A stretch of 64,000 bases of DNA from CAZQMX01 sp964594965 (GCA_964594965.1 CAZQMX010000002.1:50192-114191); one strand, 5' to 3'. Shown: positions 25,852 to 33,608, counted from the first letter of the stretch. The notes: a model not told the origin generated them from the sequence alone. Translations and numbers: made by a program.

Positions 25852-27408
25852 TTACATCCTCTCTGGAGCGTTAATTCCCATTAAACTTAAACTGTTTTTT
25901 AAGACAATCTGAACGGCCTTGACTAAAGCCAGGCGGGATTGGCTTTTTTCCTTATCTTTATCAATGACCCGACATTTTTCATAAAACTTATGAAAAGAAT
26001 TGGCTAATTCAAGGGAGTAATAGGGGAGTCGCTGAGCTTGATAATCCCCTGCAATATCTTGAACAATTTCAGGGAATTTGATTAGCTGACGAATTAAATC
26101 CAATTCTTCTGGTTTTTTTAAACTAGCTTCTTTATCCGGTTTTAATCCTTCCTTTTCCGCTTTCCTTAAAATACTGGATATTCTGGCATGAGCGTACTGG
26201 ACATAGAAGACCGGATTTTTGTTTGACTGTTCCTTGGCTAAATTAATATCAAAATTCAAATGAGTGTCGTTTGATTTTTGAAGGAAAAAAAATCTGACTG
26301 CATCGGGACCAACCTGGTCTAAAATCTCATCCATTGTCACATAAACCCCGGCTCTTTTAGACATTCTTTTCTTTTCGCCTTTTTCAAGAATTGTGACGAA
26401 CTGAAGAAGAATAATTTCTAATTTGTCCTTATAACCCAAAGCTTCAACCCCGGCCATTAATCCTAAAACATCGCCATGATGGTCTGCTCCCCAAATATTA
26501 ATAACTTTGTCAAATTTCTTATCTTCAAATTTGTATTGATGAAGGGCGATATCCCCCGCCAGGTAGGTCTTTTCGCCGTCGCTTTTGACGACTACCCTAT
26601 CCCTTTCATCCCCGAATTTTGAGGATTGAAACCATTGGGCTTTGTCTTTGTCGTCAATTAAACCTTTTTTCTCTAATTTTTTCAAGACCTGATCAACTTT
26701 TCCTGAACTATACAAATCTGATTCAAAAATCCATTCATCATATTTTATTCCAAGTTTGTCTGTTGTTTTTTGGATGTGGTCTTTAATAATATACTTGGCA
26801 GCCATTTGTCCGGCTTTGTATGGGTCTTTCTCTTTTATCTTTTCCGCTAATTGGTCGATATATTCTCCCTTGTATTTAGCTTCTTTATCTTTTAGAACCG
26901 AATGGCCTAGGGTTAGAATCTGCATTCCAGCATCATTGACATAAAAAGCTTTTTCAACTTGATAACCGGCTTTATTTAAAACATTAGCCAAGACATCGCC
27001 ATAAGGCCCACCCCGGGCATTACCAACTGTTAAGGGTCCGGTTGGATTGGCAGAAATAAATTCAACCTGAATTTTCTTTTTCTTTCCAATATCTAATTCG
27101 CCGTAGTCATTTTCTTTTTTAAGAATTTCGTTTAATTCATCTAAGAGTGCTTGTCTAGACAAAAAAAAGTTAATAAAAGCAGGCCTGCCCGCATCGCTAC
27201 GCGAAGCGTTGCGGGCGGGGCCCGCCATCTCAACTTTGGCAAACAAAGGATTGTCTTTTAGTTTGGAAATAATCTCGTCTGGATTGATTTTCTCCTTTAA
27301 GGCGATATTGGTTGAGAAATCGCCAAATTGAGCATTGGTTGGGTGCTCTAATTCGGCCTCTTTTTTAACAACTTCTTTAATTAATTTCTCAATTTCCTCT
27401 CTTAGCAT
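25852..27408 (-). CDS. argS: Arginyl-tRNA synthetase
   Basis: Class I synthetase for Arg. 518 aa, slightly short. N-terminal Add-1 domain, then VEFISANPTGPLTVGNARGG where the HIGH motif is TVGN, typical leniency for ArgRS. DLYSSGKVDQVLKKLEKKG, YLAGDIALHQYKFEDKKFDKVINIWGADHHG-type signature and KRMSKRAG (KMSKS equivalent) follow; the DALR anticodon domain ends the protein. A palindrome at 27183-27228 inserts AGPARNASRSDAGRP in the N-terminal domain. The start codon directly follows a 141-nt element also found before smpB and rplT. Confidence 0.95.
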   Translation of the reverse strand: MLREEIEKLIKEVVKKEAELEHPTNAQFGDFSTNIALKEKINPDEIISKLKDNPLFAKVEMAGPARNASRSDAGRPAFINFFLSRQALLDELNEILKKENDYGELDIGKKKKIQVEFISANPTGPLTVGNARGGPYGDVLANVLNKAGYQVEKAFYVNDAGMQILTLGHSVLKDKEAKYKGEYIDQLAEKIKEKDPYKAGQMAAKYIIKDHIQKTTDKLGIKYDEWIFESDLYSSGKVDQVLKKLEKKGLIDDKDKAQWFQSSKFGDERDRVVVKSDGEKTYLAGDIALHQYKFEDKKFDKVINIWGADHHGDVLGLMAGVEALGYKDKLEIILLQFVTILEKGEKKRMSKRAGVYVTMDEILDQVGPDAVRFFFLQKSNDTHLNFDINLAKEQSNKNPVFYVQYAHARISSILRKAEKEGLKPDKEASLKKPEELDLIRQLIKFPEIVQDIAGDYQAQRLPYYSLELANSFHKFYEKCRVIDKDKEKSQSRLALVKAVQIVLKNSLSLMGINAPERM

Positions 27409-27549
27409 ACCCTGTAGTGAAATTTCGATTTTAACAATCGAAATCCGTTAATAATTGTCATTTATTCTGATACTGCGACTTTTATCTGTATGCCCCGTTT
27501 TTATTAATCCGCCTTCAGCGGATTTATCGAAATTCTACTACGGGGCATA
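27409..27549 (-). ncRNA. 141-nt leader element, copy C (before argS)
   Basis: Reads ATGCCCCGTAGTAGAATTTC at its 5' end and ATCGAAATTTCACTACAGGG at its 3' end, one base before the argS ATG. CCCCGT pairs with ACGGGG just downstream (proximal stem, here perfectly compensated compared with copies A and B), a small hairpin (AATCCGC-TGAA-GGCGGATT) lies inside, and ATTTCGAT can pair with the distal ATCGAAAT. The ACTTTGAT to ATTTCGAT change is compensated in the partner strand, so pairing is conserved rather than sequence. Confidence 0.8.
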
Positions 27550-27557
27550 ATATTTTA

Positions 27558-27586
27558 ATCATACTTGATTTTCCCCTACTCGACAA
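27558..27586 (-). promoter_or_regulatory. Promoter upstream of the argS leader element
   Basis: TTGTCG (27586-27581), 17 nt, TATGAT (27563-27558). The first ATG of element C is 9 nt downstream, i.e. at the spacing seen for leaderless genes in this window; the real argS ATG is 141 nt further on. Confidence 0.65.
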
Positions 27587-27597
27587 GCATTAGACTA

Positions 27598-27626
27598 TTG
27601 ACAGAATACACTCTAAATGTTATAAT
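27598..27626 (+). promoter_or_regulatory. Perfect-consensus promoter of the exported helical protein
   Basis: TTGACA (27598-27603), 17 nt, TATAAT (27621-27626), followed by a ~45-nt untranslated leader and the Shine-Dalgarno AAAGGAGG 5 nt before the ATG at 27678. Strongest promoter in the window by sequence. Confidence 0.9.
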
Positions 27627-27677
27627 TATGCCAAGTTTGTTCTCGAAAATTAACCCAAAACCCTAAAGGAGGATCAA

Positions 27678-28313
27678 ATGAGAAAAAGTTTATTTTTGGC
27701 AATTACGGCCGTTTTGGTGGTTTTTTTGTTTCAGGCTCTTGCTGCGGGCGCGACGGAAAAGCGAGCCCTATCGATCAAAGCGGAGGCACGAGTACAGGAA
27801 GTGATGAAAGAGACCGGCTTTAGTCGGGAAAAAATTCTTAATCTGGTTAACCTCTTCGCCGCAGCAGAAAAAGTTCAAAAATCAGCAAGCAACGAGTCGG
27901 ACCCGAAAAAGAAAGAAATTCTGATCCTGGAAGCGGAATATTATGAATCCTTGGCAAAATCATATATGTTCATGGATATCCTTGAGAAAAAAACAAAGGA
28001 GCTTATCAAAGAACTAGAAAAAGCCAAGGTAACCGACACAGACAATAGAATTTCGAAAAAACTGGCAACTAAGATAAACCTGCTCGGAGCAATGGGAACA
28101 AAAGCAGTTTTAGTTACTACAGATACCGCTGCCAGGTTACTTGAGTTAAAAATCAAAATTTGGCTCGCAAGCGACAGCAGAATGGTGGAAAAAGCCAAAG
28201 AGCTCGAGGAAGCATATTCCGGTATAGAAACAGCCCTCGACCTTTTTTACAAAGCAATCAAGCCATTCGGTGACCTCGTCCTGTTTGAGGTAATGGAAAA
28301 TTTCGAGTACTAA
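27678..28313 (+). CDS. Secreted all-helical protein of unknown function
   Basis: 211 aa. N-terminal signal peptide (MRKSLFLAITAVLVVFLFQA, cut probably after AAGA around residue 24), then an almost entirely alpha-helical, Lys/Glu-rich body without Cys and no recognisable domain. It has its own consensus promoter, a full AAGGAGG ribosome site and its own terminator, and its codon use (more GC-ending codons) differs from the neighbours. It separates argS and smpB, both translation genes. Could be a periplasmic or secreted factor acquired by transfer; I do not recognise a family. Confidence 0.75.
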   Translation: MRKSLFLAITAVLVVFLFQALAAGATEKRALSIKAEARVQEVMKETGFSREKILNLVNLFAAAEKVQKSASNESDPKKKEILILEAEYYESLAKSYMFMDILEKKTKELIKELEKAKVTDTDNRISKKLATKINLLGAMGTKAVLVTTDTAARLLELKIKIWLASDSRMVEKAKELEEAYSGIETALDLFYKAIKPFGDLVLFEVMENFEY

Positions 28314-28339
28314 AACCCAAACTAGCCGCTTCCGGCTAC

Positions 28340-28380
28340 AGCCGCATCCAATCAACAGCAGGATGCGGCTGTTTCATTTT
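28340..28380 (+). terminator. Terminator of the exported helical protein gene
   Basis: 10-bp stem AGCCGCATCC / GGATGCGGCT with an 11-nt loop, followed by GTTTCATTTT. Confidence 0.88.
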
Positions 28381-28389
28381 CATAATCCA

Positions 28390-28395
28390 TATAAT
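28390..28395 (+). promoter_or_regulatory. -10 box upstream of the smpB leader element
   Basis: TATAAT, 11 nt before the first ATG of element A. No good -35 is visible. As with argS, the spacing would suit a leaderless start at the upstream ATG. Confidence 0.5.
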
Positions 28396-28405
28396 ACAAT
28401 AAAAG

Positions 28406-28547
28406 TATGCCCGGTAGTAGAACTTTGATAGGTCCCGCAGTGCTGCGGGACAAGAATACTGGGCATAGAAATAAGTATTAATTTATAGGTAATAATGTAG
28501 GAGTTTTGATTAAATTACTAAATTAGAATCAAAGTTTCACTACCGGG
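28406..28547 (+). ncRNA. 142-nt leader element, copy A (before smpB)
   Basis: Starts TATGCCCGGTAGTAGAAC and ends ATCAAAGTTTCACTACCGGG, abutting the smpB ATG. Proximal stem TATGCCCGGTA/TACTGGGCATA encloses CCGCAG-TG-CTGCGG-type hairpin; the segment ACTTTGAT can pair with the distal ATCAAAGT, and CCCGGTAGT with ACTACCGGG. The 5' arm is therefore shared between two mutually exclusive partners. No Shine-Dalgarno precedes smpB. Confidence 0.82.
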
Positions 28548-28997
28548 ATGGCAACCTTAGTCAGAAATCCAAGAGCCAGGTTTGATTACCATATCCTTGA
28601 AAAATTCGAGGCTGGTTTAGTTTTGGCCGGTTTTGAAGTTAAGGGAATTAAAAACGGAAGAATGACTTTAAGGGGCTCCTATGTCACAATTAAAAATGAA
28701 GAAGTTTTTTTAATTAACGCCCAGATTATGCCCTATCAGCCCAAAAACACACCGCAAGATTACGAACCAAGCCGAACCCGAAAACTCCTTTTAAACAAAT
28801 CTGAGATTAAAAGATTGATTGGGAAGACTAAAGAGAAAGGCTTGACTTTGGTCCCTATTCGGGTCTATACTAAACACCGAAAGCTTAAATTGGAATTTGG
28901 TCTGGGTCTGGGAAAGAGAAAAACTGACAAAAGAGAAGTTATTAAAAAAAGAGAAACCCAGCGCAGAATCCGAAGGGCCCTACGAGAGAAAGTATAA
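28548..28997 (+). CDS. smpB: SsrA-binding protein SmpB
   Basis: Binds tmRNA and delivers it to stalled ribosomes for trans-translation. 149 aa, standard length. Signatures: YHILEKFEAGLVLAGFEVKGIK, GSYVTIKNEEVFLINAQIMPY, RTRKLLLNKSEIKRLIGKTKEKGLTLVPI and the basic C-terminal tail KTDKREVIKKRETQR. Its partner tmRNA begins 65 nt downstream on the same strand. Start codon chosen because the protein N-terminus (MATLVRNPRARFDY) matches the family and lies directly after element A. Confidence 0.96.
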   Translation: MATLVRNPRARFDYHILEKFEAGLVLAGFEVKGIKNGRMTLRGSYVTIKNEEVFLINAQIMPYQPKNTPQDYEPSRTRKLLLNKSEIKRLIGKTKEKGLTLVPIRVYTKHRKLKLEFGLGLGKRKTDKREVIKKRETQRRIRRALREKV

Positions 28998-29062
28998 AAA
29001 TATTTTTCCAGTTTAGAAATTAAAAATTAAAAATTAAAAATTCTTTCGCGAAGCGAAAGCTT

Positions 29063-29404
29063 GGGGGTGCCTGGCATCGATGGAAAGGGATTTCAAAATA
29101 GGCAGGTTCCCGCAGGAGTGCGGGATAAAATTCTACTCATCATATAGTTGCAAACAAACAACTTTCACCTGCTTACGCTTAAATCGTAAGTCATCTGCCT
29201 TATTGACTCTTGATAGATAGGGTAGGTGTCAATTATCAAGATAGACAGGATTGGTGACCGGACAATTCTGTTGAAACTAATCGGTCTAGAGATAATGGAA
29301 TTTTGTTTCTTTCAATCCATTGTTTCGAAAACTTTAAAGGAAATAAGCCTGTAGAATATTTTGGATGAGCTTTTCAGACAAGGGTTCGACTCCCTTCACC
29401 TCCA
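29063..29404 (+). ncRNA. ssrA: tmRNA (ssrA)
   Basis: Rescues stalled ribosomes with SmpB. The 5' end GGGGGTGCCTGGCATCGATGG and 3' end GGGTTCGACTCCCTTCACCT are diagnostic; acceptor GGGGGTG pairs with CACCTCC (one G-U), discriminator A. The tag frame runs 29150-29182: resume codon GCA, then ANKQLSPAYA and TAA. The tag ends AYA rather than the common LAA. CCA is not encoded (ACT instead). A hairpin CTTTCGC-GAA-GCGAAAG directly precedes the mature 5' end. Confidence 0.96.
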
Positions 29405-29612
29405 CTCGACTCGTTCCTCGTCTTCGACTACGCTCAGACTCGTCACTCGCTCGTGGCAAGCCACCATAATGTTTGTTATTAAGAAATATTCTCTTATTTA
29501 AGAGTCGAGTGTCCCGAGCGAAGCGAATCCCGAGCTAGTCGAGGGACAAATCAATAACTAATAGCAAAAATATATACAAGAAATTCAAGCAACCACAAAT
29601 TAAAAGAGCAAG
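29405..29612. repeat. Palindrome-rich spacer between tmRNA and infC
   Basis: Contains ACTCG-rich imperfect repeats (29405-29452) and the palindromic TCCCGAGCGAAGCGAATCCC / GAGCTAGTCGAGGGA (29512-29546), another member of the repeat families seen across the window. No reading frame is supported. SD-like AAGG precedes infC. Confidence 0.6.
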
Positions 29613-29619
29613 GTTGAAT

Positions 29620-30102
29620 ATGCAAATCAGAGTCAGCCCAATTCGGCTGATTGATGAGAACGGCGAGAATTTAGGAGTTGTTGAAACGAGCGAAGCTCTC
29701 AAAATGGCCCGAGAAAAAGGGCTTGATTTAATTGAGATAGCGCCAAATATCAGTCCCCCGGTCTGTAAAATCATGGACCACGGCAAGTATCAATACCAGA
29801 AATCCAAAGATGAAAAAAAACAGAAATCCAAACAAAAGAGAGTAGAGATTAAAGGAGTCAGAATTGGAATCCGGACTGGGAAGCATGATTTAGAAACCAA
29901 AGCCAAACAGGTAGAAAAGTTTCTTAATCAGGGCAACAAAGTTAAAATTGATATGATGCTCAGGGGCCGGGAAAAAGGACTTTTTCAATTATCTAAAGAA
30001 AGATTAAATGATTTTATTAAAATGATTCCATTTGAAATTAAGATTGAACAGGAAATCAAAAGACAGCCAAGAGGGCTATCAATGGTAATCGGGAAAGAAT
30101 AA
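29620..30102 (+). CDS. infC: Translation initiation factor IF-3
   Basis: Prevents premature subunit joining and checks the initiator codon. 160 aa from ATG 29620 (MQIRVSPIRLIDENGENLG). N-domain: VRLIDENG-like VSPIRLIDENG, ARKKGLDLIEIAP-like segment, PPVCKIMDHGKYQYQ; linker KKQKSKQKRVEIKGVRI; C-domain IGKHD-like GIRTGKHDLETKAKQVEKFL ending IKRQPRGLSMVIG. The family's N-terminal extension is missing, so the protein is short. A TTG two codons upstream is an alternative start. First gene of the infC-rpmI-rplT operon. Confidence 0.95.
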   Translation: MQIRVSPIRLIDENGENLGVVETSEALKMAREKGLDLIEIAPNISPPVCKIMDHGKYQYQKSKDEKKQKSKQKRVEIKGVRIGIRTGKHDLETKAKQVEKFLNQGNKVKIDMMLRGREKGLFQLSKERLNDFIKMIPFEIKIEQEIKRQPRGLSMVIGKE

Positions 30103-30103
30103 T

Positions 30104-30304
30104 ATGGGTAAAATGAAAACAAAGAAAGCGCTGGCTAAAAGATTGAAAATTACCGGCGGAAAAAAAATATTAAAGAGAAGAACTCATCAAGATCATCTCA
30201 ATGCCAAAGATTCTGGCAATCGAACCAGAAGAAAAAGAGAGGTTAATAAATTGTCTTCGTCTAATAGGAAGGTAGTAAAAAGATTACTACCTAATTTAAA
30301 ATGA
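30104..30304 (+). CDS. rpmI: 50S ribosomal protein L35
   Basis: 66 aa, basic, with MGKMKTKKALAKRLKITGGKK and the TGNRTRRKR-like SGNRTRRKREV segment typical of L35. One nt after infC. Its stop codon TGA lies within ATGA (30301-30304), where element B begins. Confidence 0.95.
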   Translation: MGKMKTKKALAKRLKITGGKKILKRRTHQDHLNAKDSGNRTRRKREVNKLSSSNRKVVKRLLPNLK

Positions 30305-30441
30305 CCCGGTAGTAGAACTTTGATACAATTCGCCAAAGGCGAATTAAGAATACCGGGCATAAAATAGAGTAATAACATTTAATACAGGGCTTTGATTTTT
30401 TGATAAATTAAGTTAGTCAAAATCAAAGTTTCACTACCGGG
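30301..30441 (+). ncRNA. 141-nt leader element, copy B (between rpmI and rplT)
   Basis: Starts ATGACCCGGTAGTAGAACTT and ends ATCAAAGTTTCACTACCGGG, abutting the rplT ATG. Proximal stem CCCGGTA/TACCGGG, inner hairpin AATTCGC-CAAAG-GCGAATT, distal partner as in copy A. ATGA occurs on both sides, exactly what a duplication of an rpmI-stop/rplT-start overlap would leave. Confidence 0.82.
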
Positions 30442-30786
30442 ATGACCAGAGTTAAAAGAGGCGTTACTGCCAGCAAAAGAAGAAAAAAAGTTATTAAAAT
30501 GGCCAAGGGCTATAAGTGGGGAAGAAAGTCGAAATACAAGGCGGCTAAAGATGCTGTTCGCCACGCCCTGGGTTATGCTTATCGAGACCGCCGAAGAAAA
30601 AAGCGGGATTTTAGGCAATTATGGAATATTAAGATTAATGCCGCTTCAAGAGAAAAAGGAATTACTTATTCTCAATTTATTAATAAATTAAAAAAAGCTA
30701 AGATTGAATTAGACAGAAAAATCTTAGCTCATTTGGCAGAACACAAACCGGAAGTCTTCTCAAGGATTGTTGAGAAAATCAAATAA
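30442..30786 (+). CDS. rplT: 50S ribosomal protein L20
   Basis: Early 23S rRNA-binding assembly protein, and in other bacteria a translational repressor of its own operon. 114 aa: TRVKRGVTASKRRKKVIK, AKGYKWGRKSKYKAAKDAV, YAYRDRRRKKRDFRQLWNI and INAASREKGITYSQFI match the family throughout. It abuts holA's stop on the other strand. Translation starts directly after element B without a Shine-Dalgarno. Confidence 0.97.
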   Translation: MTRVKRGVTASKRRKKVIKMAKGYKWGRKSKYKAAKDAVRHALGYAYRDRRRKKRDFRQLWNIKINAASREKGITYSQFINKLKKAKIELDRKILAHLAEHKPEVFSRIVEKIK

Positions 30787-31719
30787 TTAAATTTCTACGA
30801 CTAATAAATCTAGAGCGGTTTGACTGTTTATTCGACCAACTTTTAGACCAAAATCTATCTCTGATAAGCGCTGATAGATTTTTTTTAATCCTTCCAAACT
30901 GAAATTTCTTAATTGAGATGAACTTTTTTTAACAACATAAGGATGAAGTCCGCTTTTCTTAGCCAAATTGTAATAAGGAGTCCCCTTTTCAATTAAATCC
31001 TTTAATTTAAGTAAAGTTCTGACTTGGTAAACCAGCATGGAGAATAAATAGAATTCATCTTCTCCCTGATTCAAATGCTGATGAATAAGTTTTAAGGCAG
31101 TTTTTTTGTCTTTCTCAGCCAAGGCGTCAAGAGTTTTGAATATATTGGTATCAAAACTGGCTTTGACTAATAAATCAACATCTTCTTCAACAATTTTTTT
31201 GTCTTTCCCAAAACTGGCTAATTTATTAATCTCTGAAGACATTTGCCATAAATCTTTGCCAACATAGGCGGTTAATTTTTTAATTACTTCCGGATTAACC
31301 TGGATATTATTTTTTTCAAACTCTTTTTTTACCCAGTTGGCTAAATTCACTCCTTCTAAAGAATTAAATGCTTCAAGCATACTCAATTTATTCTTAAAAG
31401 GAGAAACTGCTAATTTGCCTTCCTGGTGAATGACAATAACAATATCCTGGTTATCTTTTAATTTAATTTTCTTGGCGTAATTAAAAAAATCTTCCTGATT
31501 TTTTTTATTTTGAAAAAGATTTTCTAGAATTATTAATTTCTTTTCATCAAACATTGAAACCGCCTCTATTTTCTCCCTGATTTTATCCAAATTCAAATCT
31601 CCGTCCCTGAAAATTGCCAAACTCAAGCCACTCTCGTGTTTGGCTTCGTACTTCCCAACTATTTCTTTTAATTTCTGGCGGGAACGATAGGTATCCTCGC
31701 CGTATAGGAGAATTAACAT
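30787..31719 (-). CDS. holA: DNA polymerase III subunit delta
   Basis: Clamp-loader delta subunit, which opens the DnaN ring. 310 aa, normal length. MLILLYGEDTYRSRQKLKEIV at the N-terminus is the degenerate AAA+ start, KLIILENLF corresponds to Walker B, and the C-terminal collar includes DEFYLFSMLVYQVRTLLKLKDL and LHPYVVKKSSSQLRNFSLEGL. TAGAAT lies 6 nt before the ATG, a possible leaderless -10, but the -35 is weak. Confidence 0.92.
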   Translation of the reverse strand: MLILLYGEDTYRSRQKLKEIVGKYEAKHESGLSLAIFRDGDLNLDKIREKIEAVSMFDEKKLIILENLFQNKKNQEDFFNYAKKIKLKDNQDIVIVIHQEGKLAVSPFKNKLSMLEAFNSLEGVNLANWVKKEFEKNNIQVNPEVIKKLTAYVGKDLWQMSSEINKLASFGKDKKIVEEDVDLLVKASFDTNIFKTLDALAEKDKKTALKLIHQHLNQGEDEFYLFSMLVYQVRTLLKLKDLIEKGTPYYNLAKKSGLHPYVVKKSSSQLRNFSLEGLKKIYQRLSEIDFGLKVGRINSQTALDLLVVEI

Positions 31720-31751
31720 AACTTTATTCTAGCATTGTTTTTAAAAATATA

Positions 31752-31781
31752 AAGAGGCTGAGTAAATTGACCCAGCCTCTT
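31752..31781 (-). terminator. Terminator of the hypothetical gene at 31795
   Basis: AAGAGGCTG / CAGCCTCTT 9-bp stem with a 12-nt loop; on the minus strand followed by TATATTTTTA. Confidence 0.8.
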
Positions 31782-31794
31782 CAACAGAATCTAT

Positions 31795-32532
31795 CTATTC
31801 CCAAAGAACCGAAAAATCCTCTCGGAAACCCCCGATTAAACATCGGGCGACTATACCAGTGCTTCCCAAGCTGGCTAATCTCATGTCCGGAGGATCGTAG
31901 TAAAATCCATTAAAAATTCCTTCATCTGAATTCTTTAACCTAGAAACCATTCTTAGGGTTTTTGCCTGTATAATTCCACCATATTCGTCGATTTCCTTCC
32001 CAATCATAGAAGGTTGTCTTTCTCCAAGAGAGATGCCTTTTTCCTGGAAAAAAACAATTATAGCTTGGCGAATAGTATCTTTGACAAAATTAGGACATTG
32101 TTTTCTGAATTTTTTTAGATAGAATTCCTTTTGCTTCCCTATCTCTATCCTTTCAATGATTTTTAGATTGGAAAGAAGTTGTTCCTGAAGATTTCTCGCT
32201 CTTTCATTTTCTTCTACCCAACAGGAATAACATTTATCCCCGAGAATAACCGGTGTTCGATGTCTGAAGCACATCTTTGGTTCAGTTTCTTGATTTATCT
32301 GATCCTCTGCATTTTCTACGAATCGAGGGAAAAACCTAGTCAACTTATATTGCCAGCTATTCCAATACCTCTCTTTTTCTGTATAAACTTTTGCCCCTCT
32401 TCCCTCAATAGCCCTTATTCCCTCTCCTATCATTTTTTCAATTCCTTCTAAGAGAATTTTAAGAATGGTTTTTTCTTTTTCATTTTCTGGCCTGATAAAG
32501 ATCTCTAAGACATCTGTAATTTCTTGAGCCAT
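31795..32532 (-). CDS. Hypothetical protein with a small Cys cluster
   Basis: 245 aa from ATG 32532, chosen because AAGGAG lies 5 nt upstream; the earlier ATG five codons before overlaps that site. Mainly alpha-helical, charged, cytoplasmic. A central CFRHRTPVILGDKCYSC segment (around residue 85-105) could form a Cys/His metal site. No family recognised. It has its own terminator and a classical Shine-Dalgarno, like the other accessory genes here, and follows the DUF3048 gene by 48 nt. Confidence 0.6.
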   Translation of the reverse strand: MAQEITDVLEIFIRPENEKEKTILKILLEGIEKMIGEGIRAIEGRGAKVYTEKERYWNSWQYKLTRFFPRFVENAEDQINQETEPKMCFRHRTPVILGDKCYSCWVEENERARNLQEQLLSNLKIIERIEIGKQKEFYLKKFRKQCPNFVKDTIRQAIIVFFQEKGISLGERQPSMIGKEIDEYGGIIQAKTLRMVSRLKNSDEGIFNGFYYDPPDMRLASLGSTGIVARCLIGGFREDFSVLWE

Positions 32533-32579
32533 ATATTCTCCTTGCATCAGTCACCCCCTATTCAGTTTTTAATATTCAG

Positions 32580-33608
32580 TTATTGCCAAGTAACTTCCTG
32601 ATTTGGTTCAACTATTTGTATCCAGGTTTGGCCTGGAACAAAAGGAATTTCCTTATTGTTTTCATCTAAAAATTTAAGTTTGCTGGTTGGATTTTTTTCG
32701 CTTTTCTGCCAGGTGCAGTCGATAACAATTCCATTCTGATAAATCTGGCACTCGCCGCTTCCTTCCAAATCCAAATCATTGTAATCCGGTCCCTGGATTT
32801 GTTTTGAAAATGACCTCATGACAACAATATTCTTAGCTTGAATTTGTTTGTCATTGGCTTTATCCATTTCTTTCAGATTAGTCCGGTAGCGGAAATATGA
32901 ATTAGAATCTGGCTCATATTGATAGGAAACATTGTAGGGATAAGAATAATTTATCCTTAAAACTTTTCTTTCTTTTGTCTGGCTTTCGTCTTTTTGACTA
33001 TGAGAATATCCCTCAAATTCATTTGTCATCCGATAGCCAAGTTTTTTGGCGGCGTTGATTAAGCGGGTCATTGAAGTAAAGCCGTTATGGGGCTGAGGAA
33101 TTGAACTTTTCTGGTAAAAGGAATTATATGGATTTTTCATAGCATCAATATTATCCATTATTCCGGCGTCTAAATCATCAAGGGCAAAATGAGAACCGCC
33201 CCAATGGACTAAAATAGCGTCGAGACCAATAGTTAAAGGAATAAAATCATGGCGGGCGCTTCTTAAAGAACCCATTTCATTTGGAGAATTACATTGATAG
33301 ACCGCTATAATCCGGGTAATGCTTTGGGTTATGACCGGCATTTCTAAAACCAAATCTGCTTCTGATAGGCCGGTTAAAGGACGGGTGACCGGGTCATTGG
33401 CAAAAACAACTGCCATTGGTCTTCTCTGATAATTATCACAGGAAAGACCGGAAAAAGGACTAATATTCTTTCCTCCAATTGTCTGGACTCCGCTCGCCTG
33501 ATGTTCTATTCTAATTACCCGCCCTATTTTCTGCCAAGCAAAAAAAGCTCCGATAGCGATGAGAATTAAAAACGGATACAAAATATATTTTTTCCTAAAT
33601 ATTTTCAT
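32580..33608 (-). CDS. DUF3048 (YerB-like) membrane-anchored protein
   Basis: 342 aa with one N-terminal membrane anchor (about 9-25) and an extracytoplasmic body. RRPMAVVFANDPVTRPLTGLSEADLVLEMPV, ITRIIAVYQCN, GSLRSARHDFIPL and HNGFTSMTRLINAAKKLGY match the DUF3048/YerB pattern; the C-terminal half (NIVVMRSF, NGIVIDCTWQKS, GQTWIQIVEPN) also fits. Function in the family is not established. The gene overlaps the exonuclease gene by 14 nt, making a tsaE-exonuclease-DUF3048 operon. Confidence 0.85.
   Translation of the reverse strand: MKIFRKKYILYPFLILIAIGAFFAWQKIGRVIRIEHQASGVQTIGGKNISPFSGLSCDNYQRRPMAVVFANDPVTRPLTGLSEADLVLEMPVITQSITRIIAVYQCNSPNEMGSLRSARHDFIPLTIGLDAILVHWGGSHFALDDLDAGIMDNIDAMKNPYNSFYQKSSIPQPHNGFTSMTRLINAAKKLGYRMTNEFEGYSHSQKDESQTKERKVLRINYSYPYNVSYQYEPDSNSYFRYRTNLKEMDKANDKQIQAKNIVVMRSFSKQIQGPDYNDLDLEGSGECQIYQNGIVIDCTWQKSEKNPTSKLKFLDENNKEIPFVPGQTWIQIVEPNQEVTWQ

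Noticed and set aside
28406..28482. Leader peptide starting at the upstream ATG of element A
   Set aside because: The corresponding frames in copies A, B and C have different lengths (24, 3 and 14 codons) and no shared peptide, so it is not a conserved leader ORF.
29405..29545. Second tRNA or small RNA after tmRNA
   Set aside because: Only palindromic repeats; no cloverleaf can be drawn.
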